Part shown: positions 8,917 to 15,479 of the stretch, piece by piece
Numbering within the stretch: position 1 is the stretch's first letter
Layout of the letters: each line of letters opens with the position of its first letter
NCBI RefSeq assembly: GCF_016463975.1
Contig: NZ_JAEMNX010000020.1
Location: 1 to 64,000 of the forward strand
Direction of reading: 5' to 3'
Source of the DNA: Marinomonas transparens
GTDB lineage: Bacteria; Pseudomonadota; Gammaproteobacteria; Pseudomonadales; Marinomonadaceae
Length of the DNA: 64,000 bases
Program-made: the position numbers and the translations under genes
The notes under the pieces: model-generated
Seen by the model: the letters and a program-made list of their open reading frames with translations, nothing else
Database searches by the model: none
What the model was told of the DNA's origin: nothing

Positions 8917-10071
8917 TTAGCCTTCCACCTTCATCTGTGGGCTCATAATCACTTGATAGATAGGATACAACACATCCGCACCCAAAATTTTCGCTCGTTC
9001 AGGAGACCACCCCACCACCTCATCCGGCAAATTTTGGTTGTCTTTAAAGGGCATTTCCAAGGTAAAAGAAAGACACTTATAGGTTTCCCCTACCCACTTA
9101 GTCGCTACCGTTAAATTAGCCTCACCAAATTGATCAGGGGCATAGCCCAATTCACTTTGAAAATCTGGACTGACCGCTTCAAACACATCCTTAAATAAAT
9201 TTTCCATGGCTGCCATACGATTATCAAACGAAGGCACTCCTTGACAACCGTCGACAAAATTCACAGGTAGGGCCTCATCACCATGAATGTCCAAGAACAA
9301 ATCTACTCCCGTTTCGGCCATCTTCGCTTGTACGGCCAAGACTTCAGGGCTGAATTCCTTAGTCGGATTCTTCCATTCACGGTTTAAATTGACGCCTTTA
9401 GAATTCACTCGCAGATTACCATGCACAGCCCCATCAGGGTTCATATTCGGCACCACGTAAAAACGGCACTGTCTCAAAAGAGAACGGGCAATCGGGTGAG
9501 ATTCATCAAACAAACGCTCTAGTAAGCCTTCTATAAACCATTCCGCCATGGTTTCACCCGGATGCTGACGGGCAATGATCCAGATGTTCTTCGCTAAACC
9601 TTGGGTTTTGCTGACTTCTAACAAGGTGATATCACGACCTTCGGCGGTTTCACCCAAATGATCAGTAATACAATCCTCATGGCTAGCTGCCCACGCCACC
9701 ATATCAAGGTGCCTTTCATAGCTGTAAGGGGCAAAATAGGCATAATACACACTGTCTTGTTCCGGTTGATGGGAAATCACCAACTTGCCATCGACATAGT
9801 CAGTCGGCACACGGAACCAATATTCGCGGTCATAGGAGGCCACGGCTTGATAATTCGTCCAACCATCTGGGTAAGCCGCATCACTGGCATTTTCAAAATG
9901 AATGGTGCATTGCTCTCCCATTCCACCCTGTAAGCGAAAATAAAACCACTGCAAGAATTTAGAGTTTGTATCATTAGGGATCTTTACTCTAATATTGTCC
10001 GGCTCCAAGGCTTCAATCACGGAGATGTTACCGCCATCAAATGCACTACTGATCTTGATTCGGCTGGTCAT
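8917..10071 (-). CDS. M14-family zinc carboxypeptidase (cytosolic carboxypeptidase-like)
   Basis: A 384-residue M14 metallopeptidase. The zinc ligands are H170 and E173 (HPGE) and H263 (DIHGDE); the substrate-binding NREW stretch and the catalytic Glu in FTLEMPF are also present. An N-terminal beta-sandwich of about 120 residues (with WFYFRLQGG) precedes the catalytic domain, the arrangement of the AGBL/CCP branch, whose eukaryotic members deglutamylate tubulin. There is no signal peptide, so it acts in the cytoplasm. The bacterial substrate is not established. AAGGA precedes the ATG, and the gene is divergent from the exonuclease-fold gene at 10109. Confidence 0.88.
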   Translation of the reverse strand: MTSRIKISSAFDGGNISVIEALEPDNIRVKIPNDTNSKFLQWFYFRLQGGMGEQCTIHFENASDAAYPDGWTNYQAVASYDREYWFRVPTDYVDGKLVISHQPEQDSVYYAYFAPYSYERHLDMVAWAASHEDCITDHLGETAEGRDITLLEVSKTQGLAKNIWIIARQHPGETMAEWFIEGLLERLFDESHPIARSLLRQCRFYVVPNMNPDGAVHGNLRVNSKGVNLNREWKNPTKEFSPEVLAVQAKMAETGVDLFLDIHGDEALPVNFVDGCQGVPSFDNRMAAMENLFKDVFEAVSPDFQSELGYAPDQFGEANLTVATKWVGETYKCLSFTLEMPFKDNQNLPDEVVGWSPERAKILGADVLYPIYQVIMSPQMKVEG

Positions 10072-10108
10072 TTATTTTTCCTTAACAATCAGGTATTGGT
10101 TCTACATT

Positions 10109-10624
10109 ATGGCAAGTTTACCTATATTCATGACGGCTGTCGCCAACTCTTCCGACGAGCCAGCTTTCCCACTACTCTTCACTTGGTCAACGCCAGAAAC
10201 TCAAGTAAAAGAAGTACTGGTGATCCCAGACGATAAGTGGCTAGAAAACCACACCATTGAACCCAACCTTCATGACCTTAACGAACAACAACTTTACGAA
10301 TTTGGATTTGAAGCCAGCGACATACTCGCAGAATGGACCAACGAATTTGATACCGACGTCATCTACGGATTAGACCCCGATGCTATCAGCCTATTGGTGC
10401 AAGCCACTTACGACACCAAAGGTCTTGAACCAAGCTTTGAAGTGCAAAGCATCCACTCTTGGTTTGAAGAGCGAGATGTCAACCTAGACGACGCCGTAGC
10501 AGAGCAAGGTAACAACACGCCATTGCATTTACTTCCGCCCGATGAACTCGTCATCCAACTGCTGCACATTGCGGTAGAGCACGGCCTTATCGACCCAAGC
10601 GACATACCAGACCAAGTAGACTGA
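10109..10624 (+). CDS. Probable catalytically dead DEDDh-exonuclease-fold protein
   Basis: A 171-residue protein. The start at 10109 (MASLPIFMTAVAN) is chosen because the longer frame from 9995 runs back into the divergent carboxypeptidase gene. Its pattern resembles small DnaQ-like 3'-5' exonucleases: a first strand PIF, a WS on the next strand, LVIPDDKW, then VIYGLDPDAISLL and a C-terminal H-x4-D (HLLPPD). The first-strand Asp and Glu of the active site are replaced (PIFMTAV where PIFxDxE is expected), so it should be inactive as a nuclease. This assignment is by eye and tentative. It precedes rraA by 30 bp on the same strand and may be co-transcribed with it. Confidence 0.6.
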   Translation: MASLPIFMTAVANSSDEPAFPLLFTWSTPETQVKEVLVIPDDKWLENHTIEPNLHDLNEQQLYEFGFEASDILAEWTNEFDTDVIYGLDPDAISLLVQATYDTKGLEPSFEVQSIHSWFEERDVNLDDAVAEQGNNTPLHLLPPDELVIQLLHIAVEHGLIDPSDIPDQVD

Positions 10625-10654
10625 TTCGATTCATCACAAACAAGAGGTGCCCCT

Positions 10655-11140
10655 ATGAAAGACCTGCTGCCAGATTTATGTGACCTGTATCCAGAGCAAC
10701 TGAAAATTGCCGAGCCTATCTTCACCTCCTACGGTAAACGCAGTCACTTCTATGGTGAAGTAGTGACCATATCCTGCTTTGAAGACAACAGCCGAGTACG
10801 TGAACTCGTCAATGAAAACGGCACAGGAAAAGTCATGGTAATCGATGGCGGTGGCAGTAAAAGACGGGCCCTATTAGGCGACATGCTGGCACAAAAAGCC
10901 GCCAACAATGGCTGGGAGGGTTTTGTAATTTATGGTGCGATTCGAGACATCGCCGCTCAAGCGACAATTGAGGTCGGCATTCACGCCCTTTGTGCTCATC
11001 CCATGCCAACGGAAAAGCGTGGCCTTGGCGATCTAGGAAAATCCCTACACATCGCAGGAATCCAGATTGCCCAAGGGGATTATATTTATTGCGACCTTAA
11101 TGGCATCGCGGTAGCAAAAAAGCCCCTTACTTTGCCATAA
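10655..11140 (+). CDS. rraA: Regulator of ribonuclease E activity A
   Basis: RraA, 161 residues, binds the C-terminal region of RNase E and lowers its activity, which changes mRNA decay globally. Features of the family are seen throughout: VVTISCFEDNS, VMVIDGGGSKRRALLGD, the GWEGFVIYGAIRD core, and AHPMPTEKRG. The fold derives from SAM-methyltransferase-like or HMG aldolase-like proteins without their chemistry, and RraA is close in length to the E. coli protein (161). AGAGG lies before the ATG. Confidence 0.95.
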   Translation: MKDLLPDLCDLYPEQLKIAEPIFTSYGKRSHFYGEVVTISCFEDNSRVRELVNENGTGKVMVIDGGGSKRRALLGDMLAQKAANNGWEGFVIYGAIRDIAAQATIEVGIHALCAHPMPTEKRGLGDLGKSLHIAGIQIAQGDYIYCDLNGIAVAKKPLTLP

Positions 11141-11194
11141 CAAAATAAGAGGCCTTTTCACGATGTTACGAGCATGGTAATCATGCAAAGATCT

Positions 11195-11800
11195 CTACAA
11201 GACCGTGTGCGTAATCAACCCTCTTACGCCATTCACCAACATCTGCACCGACATCATCAACAACAGCATCCCCATCAAACGCTCTAACGCGGCTAAACCC
11301 TTCTCCCTTAGAATTCGGTTCAGCAGTGGCGCCATCATCAAGATCACCACAGAAATGCCCCACGCCGCCATCACTGCAATCAATAAATCGTCTTGCTTAG
11401 CTGGAAACCCTTTCACCATCACCAACAATGTCGCCAAGGTAGACGGCCCAGCCAACATAGGAATGGAAATCGGCACGATAAAAGGTTCCATCACAGGCCC
11501 AGATTCCAAACTAACCGGTTTCGGGAAAATCATCTTCAGGGCAATCACAAACAACACCACACCACCCGCAATAGAGATCGACTCAGTCTCTAAATGCAGC
11601 AAGGCTAGGAATTGCGCCCCAAAAAACAAAAAACACACCAAAATGATCAGACCGATCAAACCGTCTCGCAAAACAATTTGATATTGACGTTTCTGCGGCA
11701 CGCCCTTCATCACTGACAATAAAATTGGAATATTACCAAACGGATCGATGACGAATAAAAACAACAAGGTAGCAGATAAAATCGAAAATTCAGCACTCAT
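11195..11800 (-). CDS. MarC family integral membrane protein (UPF0056)
   Basis: A 201-residue inner-membrane protein with six hydrophobic segments. MarC-family marks are LFLFVIDPFGNIPILLS near the start and PISIPMLAGPSTLATLL in the middle. The biochemical role of the family is unknown; an early link of E. coli MarC to multiple antibiotic resistance was later withdrawn. Convergent with rraA, with 54 bp between the stops and no clear terminator. Confidence 0.88.
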   Translation of the reverse strand: MSAEFSILSATLLFLFVIDPFGNIPILLSVMKGVPQKRQYQIVLRDGLIGLIILVCFLFFGAQFLALLHLETESISIAGGVVLFVIALKMIFPKPVSLESGPVMEPFIVPISIPMLAGPSTLATLLVMVKGFPAKQDDLLIAVMAAWGISVVILMMAPLLNRILREKGLAALERLMGMLLLMMSVQMLVNGVRGLITHTVL

Positions 11801-11838
11801 TAAATACTCATTCTTATTTTCTTGTACGAATCTATAGT

Positions 11839-12417
11839 TTACTCGAGAATGCCTTGATCTACAGCCTCTTCTAACTTACCACGCATTACCGACCAGAGTA
11901 CTTCGCTGCCTTGCCCAATGCGTTGATTAACAGAAAAAACCTGCTCCTTGCTGATACCATGCTTTTTCCAACTATGGCCATCTCCGTGAATGTTATGCAG
12001 TAATGGCGGGACTCTATCGATGGCCTTGGCAAAACGAGCATCCGCCGTATCACCAGATTCAAACTCATGCCATAAGGTAAAAAAATCGTTACCCATGTCA
12101 TCTGGTAAAAGAGACAAAATACGCTGAATCCCAGCTATTTCCTCCTTCTTTACCGCCGCTGTTTCACTGGCATATACTATGGTATCCCCTGCATCTATTT
12201 CACCCAGATCGTGTATCAATAACATCTTGATCACACGATCAATGTTAACCGCTTCATTTGAAAAACTGTGCAACATCAAAGCCGATAAACACACATGCCA
12301 ACTGTGCTCGGCGGAGTTTTCATAACGTTCCAAACCAACTGGCTTGGTATTACGTTGCACGTCTTTAAGTTTTTCTATCTCAACAATAAAAGTGAGTACT
12401 TTTTCTATTGCTTCCAT
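11839..12417 (-). CDS. HD-domain hydrolase (YfbR/YGK1-like, probable nucleotidase)
   Basis: A 192-residue metal-dependent phosphohydrolase. The HD signature is spread over EHSWHV (about 38), LLIHDLGEIDAGD (about 66-78) and a later Asp in AKAIDRVPP. This arrangement matches the HD_3 group, related to 5'-deoxynucleotidases such as YfbR, which act on dNMPs. The true substrate is not certain. AGGAAG precedes the ATG. Confidence 0.85.
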   Translation of the reverse strand: MEAIEKVLTFIVEIEKLKDVQRNTKPVGLERYENSAEHSWHVCLSALMLHSFSNEAVNIDRVIKMLLIHDLGEIDAGDTIVYASETAAVKKEEIAGIQRILSLLPDDMGNDFFTLWHEFESGDTADARFAKAIDRVPPLLHNIHGDGHSWKKHGISKEQVFSVNQRIGQGSEVLWSVMRGKLEEAVDQGILE

Positions 12418-12712
12418 AACGCTTCCTTAAAGGTTCAATTTTTTATGAGTCAATCATAATTGCTTAGCCAGTTCCCTAAACCTACTGACAGCATTCCAGT
12501 TTCTAGCGGTAACAGACGTTCGACTTTGACAACTGGCTTTAGAACTTAGCATTCGATACTCCATTAATGAAAAAACCACTCAGTATGGCAAAGCTTTTAT
12601 GAAATTTAAAAGCTATAAAACAAAAATGTCTGCTTAACGCAAAGACACTATTAGATTGTGGCATTTTTTAGTACCCTCACCGACTTCGAGTAAACGAGCT
12701 GACACACTAAAC

Positions 12713-13582
12713 ATGTTTAAAATATTAATCGCCATTATCACTCTTACTTTACTGAATCCATTTCAGGCTGCTTTCGCTGGACAAAATTTCGCAGAGATTA
12801 AAATCCAAGCCCAGTTATCGAACGACTCTTACCTTGAAGCAGCCGAGATTAAAAACGTACTTCAACAACAAGCACAAGAATTCGTTCATCAAGCCGTGAT
12901 TCCCGTTTCCGAAGTGAGTTACTTTTTGAGCCAAGCCAATGACGTGCAGAACATCGCTATCCGAGGCACAGCAAACCTAGAAAATGCCATGTTGGATTTG
13001 GATATTTCATTGCAACCCGACGCTAAGCTTGATATCGACCTACATAGGGGCTTTGCCTCAGGCGCGAAAGCTGTTTATGAAGATATAAAACCTTTTCTTA
13101 GCACTGACAAACCAGTGCAGATAACAGGACACAGTTTAGGCGGAGCCATCGCTGTCATACTTGCCATGTATTTGCAGCAGGATGGTTATCAAGTCACCCA
13201 GGTCATAACCTTTGGCCAGCCGAAAGTCACCAATGTCACAGGCGCGAATAAATTTTCAGACTTACCTCTAACTAGAGTCGTTACACCCAACGACATAGTG
13301 CCATTGGTGCCACCTCTAAGCCCTTTGCAGATAAAGAACTTGGATATCTATTGGCATATGGGAGAAGAGATCATTTTAAGAGGTGATAACAAATACGCAC
13401 AGACCAACGGCGTCAAAAGCATGTTAAGAGCCACCAAATTCACCACTTCTATCCCGAGTGACAAAAACCTCTTAGCCCATCAAATGACAACCTACATGAG
13501 CTTAATCGATGAACTACAGGACTCACCTGTAGAGGTTCCCTATAAAACGAACATAGGCTTGTTTGGCTTTTCGTTAGACTGA
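12713..13582 (+). CDS. Secreted class 3 lipase
   Basis: A 289-residue alpha/beta-hydrolase. The start at 12713 gives a clean signal peptide (MFKILIAIITLTLL, cleavage near AFAG); the longer frame from 12656 adds a non-signal stretch. The nucleophile elbow is GHSLGGA, preceded by a HRGFASGA region like that of fungal-type (Rhizomucor) lipases; the acid is likely the Asp in TPNDIVPLVPP and the base is near HQMTTY. It should hydrolyse acylglycerols or related esters in the periplasm or outside. The 295 bp upstream hold no gene and only a short AT-rich hairpin at 12592-12614. Confidence 0.88.
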   Translation: MFKILIAIITLTLLNPFQAAFAGQNFAEIKIQAQLSNDSYLEAAEIKNVLQQQAQEFVHQAVIPVSEVSYFLSQANDVQNIAIRGTANLENAMLDLDISLQPDAKLDIDLHRGFASGAKAVYEDIKPFLSTDKPVQITGHSLGGAIAVILAMYLQQDGYQVTQVITFGQPKVTNVTGANKFSDLPLTRVVTPNDIVPLVPPLSPLQIKNLDIYWHMGEEIILRGDNKYAQTNGVKSMLRATKFTTSIPSDKNLLAHQMTTYMSLIDELQDSPVEVPYKTNIGLFGFSLD

Positions 13583-13684
13583 TCTAATTACAGGATTCTT
13601 TCTGGAAAAATGATCAAAGACAAAAGGTGATGATCTTTAAAGTTTAAAACCACGCGACCTAATGACAACGTTTAAACCAAAAGT

Positions 13685-13738
13685 TGAAATGACATTCCTC
13701 CACAAAACTAGCGTCTACCTGATTAGAATGTCATTTCA
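13685..13738. repeat. 13-bp inverted repeat between convergent genes
   Basis: TGAAATGACATTC (13685-13697) and GAATGTCATTTCA (13726-13738) are perfect inverted copies around 28 bases. The element sits between the lipase and GNAT stops. There is no T run on either side, so it is not a standard terminator. It may be a transcript-end hairpin or a tiny mobile relic. Confidence 0.6.
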
Positions 13739-13749
13739 CTTGGTATGGA

Positions 13750-14211
13750 CTAGTTTACAGCGAGTAGATAGGTATTAAATTTATTGCCCAAAATGTCACT
13801 TTCGTAGGTTTTTTTAGCCATTTTTTGCAGAAACTTATAGTTAGGACGGGTATGTAGAAAATGAATGTAAACTTCGTCATGTCCCATCGCTTTAGCCCAG
13901 CCCATCATTTCATGGAATATCTTAATACCAAGCCCCCACGAACCATCGTCTATCACTATTGCGATCTCGTACTTAGCATCCTCTAGCTGGATACCGCACC
14001 ACCCAATAAGTTGATCATCTACATTTATAGCGCGGACTTTACATCCATGGCTAGCATCAACGTCTACCTTAGATTTCATCCAAGCTGCAGCAGAATCGCG
14101 GTCAAATAATTCATGTTGGATCAAATGCTCTCTAATTTTTAGCTTATTTAACAGAGGTAAAAAGCTTTCTGGATTTACCTCACTAAATTTTACATATTCT
14201 ATCGTAGGCAT
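13750..14211 (-). CDS. GNAT-family N-acetyltransferase-like protein
   Basis: A 153-residue protein with a GNAT-like outline: a strand pair with GWCGIQLED and YEIAIVIDD in the middle, a short turn with WGLGIKIFHEMMGWAKAMG in place of the usual acetyl-CoA loop, and an aromatic C-terminal part (RPNYKFLQKMAKK). The pyrophosphate loop is not a strict Q/RxxGxG/A, so the fold is likely and activity is probable rather than certain. The substrate is unknown. It follows the GFA protein gene on the same strand (33 bp). Confidence 0.68.
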   Translation of the reverse strand: MPTIEYVKFSEVNPESFLPLLNKLKIREHLIQHELFDRDSAAAWMKSKVDVDASHGCKVRAINVDDQLIGWCGIQLEDAKYEIAIVIDDGSWGLGIKIFHEMMGWAKAMGHDEVYIHFLHTRPNYKFLQKMAKKTYESDILGNKFNTYLLAVN

Positions 14212-14244
14212 AATGTTCCCAAGTTCGATGCACCGCTAACTCTG

Positions 14245-14658
14245 TTACCCTTCTGCTTCAAAATGCGCAAATACTTCAGCACCCGTCATATTGTGTGTTT
14301 CGTTTTTGAACTCATAATATTCGGGCTTTTCATCAATAAATATTTGGTGGGTAAAGGTAAAGTGATCATCCGTTTGCAACAAACCAATAGGAAGATGATA
14401 CTGATTCGCTGGTTTAAGGTAATAAAATAAATGGGTGCCGCATTGTTTACAAAAGCCCCTATCTGCCCACTCTGATGATGAATACCTTGTAACACTTGTT
14501 TCATCTGATATTTTTACAGAATCAGCACAGTCGATTGCGAGCATTGGACCGCCACCCCAGTTGCGACACATACTACAGTGGCATACCGCTATTTCGCTGC
14601 TGGCATACTCAACTTCTAAAGTAACTGAACCACATAAACACTTACCATGGCTTTTCAT
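14245..14658 (-). CDS. GFA family zinc-binding protein
   Basis: A 137-residue protein of the glutathione-dependent formaldehyde-activating enzyme (GFA)/CENP-V fold. The cysteine pairs that bind zinc are clear: CLCGS (about 7-11), CHCSMC (about 26-31) and CKQCG (about 69-73). True Gfa condenses glutathione with formaldehyde, but most members of this family have no proven reaction, and no formaldehyde-pathway genes are nearby. GGAGG lies just before the ATG. Confidence 0.87.
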   Translation of the reverse strand: MKSHGKCLCGSVTLEVEYASSEIAVCHCSMCRNWGGGPMLAIDCADSVKISDETSVTRYSSSEWADRGFCKQCGTHLFYYLKPANQYHLPIGLLQTDDHFTFTHQIFIDEKPEYYEFKNETHNMTGAEVFAHFEAEG

Positions 14659-14838
14659 AGACCCTCCAATTTTTTATGAGAGATACTTTTCATCCGCTAA
14701 CCTAGAGCTTTGCGTTAATTTTGTAGCCGCGAAGCAATGCAAAAATAGTCCGTCAACTTCTGCACTCGGCCCCCGCGATCGAACCATCTACTTTTAAAAT
14801 AACGCCCATTCATAACAAAAATCACACGATTTAATCAC

Positions 14839-14879
14839 TTTAATTAAAAAGCACCATAAATTATACTTTTGTGTAATTT
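14839..14879 (+). promoter_or_regulatory. Promoter and autoregulatory operator of the Phd/ParE pair
   Basis: A candidate promoter has TTTAAT at 14839-14844 and TATACT at 14862-14867, 17 bp apart. Over the -10 lies an inverted repeat, AAATTATAC (14858-14866) and GTGTAATTT (14871-14879), with one mismatch and a 4-base centre. Phd/YefM antitoxins bind such palindromes to repress their own operon. The position fits; binding is inferred. Confidence 0.6.
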
Positions 14880-14897
14880 TAAACATGGAACTTAATC

Positions 14898-15140
14898 ATG
14901 CATACACTAACAGCAAACGATGCCAAGAGAAATTTTGGCGAACTACTTTTAAACGCTCAACGTGAACCTGTCATCATTAGTAAAAATAGTAAAAACACGG
15001 TTGTGGTTATGTCGATGAAAGACTTTGAAGAGCTTGAAGCCATGAAGCTTGATTACCTTAAACACTGCTTTGAGTCGGCAAAAAAAGATTTAGACAGTGG
15101 AGCCACTGTCGATGGTGACGCTTTTATAAGCTCTCTTTAA
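14898..15140 (+). CDS. Phd/YefM-family antitoxin
   Basis: An 80-residue type II antitoxin. The N-terminal domain (TANDAKRNFGELLLNAQREPVIIS, then VVVMSMKDFEELEAM) is the Phd/YefM DNA-binding dimer fold; the acidic C-terminus (SAKKDLDSGATVDGD) should wrap the toxin. It lies 16 bp upstream of a ParE-like toxin and just downstream of a palindrome that overlaps a promoter, as expected for autoregulation. Pairs like this stabilise genome regions or plasmids. Confidence 0.92.
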   Translation: MHTLTANDAKRNFGELLLNAQREPVIISKNSKNTVVVMSMKDFEELEAMKLDYLKHCFESAKKDLDSGATVDGDAFISSL

Positions 15141-15156
15141 TAGTTCATTAACACAT

Positions 15157-15465
15157 ATGCAGGACAAACCATACAAACTCAGCCGCTTAGCCCAAGAACA
15201 TCTACTAAAAATCAAGAGCTATACGGTAGAAAACTATTCAGACGCACAGTGGCAAAAATATAAAACCACCTTACTTTCTGGCTTTCAAAATTTGGCCAAT
15301 AACGAAGGATTGGGGCGAAGCTGTGATGACATCTATCAAAAAGGCTTCTATTTTCCTGTCGGTAAACATGTAGCCTATTACACCAAAGAAAAAGACTTTA
15401 TTCTTATCGTTGCCGTTTTAGGACAATCCCAGCTACCTCAAAAACACCTTGATAGTCGGGCTTAA
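15157..15465 (+). CDS. ParE/RelE-family toxin
   Basis: A 102-residue toxin paired with the upstream antitoxin. The fold is recognisable from YKLSRLAQEHLLKIKSYT at the start, GLGRSCDDI in the middle and YFPVGKHVAYYTKEKDFILIVAVLG near the end. The conserved ParE-like features suggest DNA gyrase poisoning rather than ribosome-dependent mRNA cleavage, but RelE-type activity cannot be ruled out. There is no clear ribosome binding site before the ATG, so translation probably couples to the antitoxin, which keeps toxin levels low. Confidence 0.9.
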   Translation: MQDKPYKLSRLAQEHLLKIKSYTVENYSDAQWQKYKTTLLSGFQNLANNEGLGRSCDDIYQKGFYFPVGKHVAYYTKEKDFILIVAVLGQSQLPQKHLDSRA

Positions 15466-15479
15466 AGCCCTGACAAAAA

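Noticed and set aside
9995-10108. An upstream extension of the exonuclease-fold gene
   Set aside because: It overlaps the divergent carboxypeptidase gene in antisense and has no binding site; the start at 10109 fits better.
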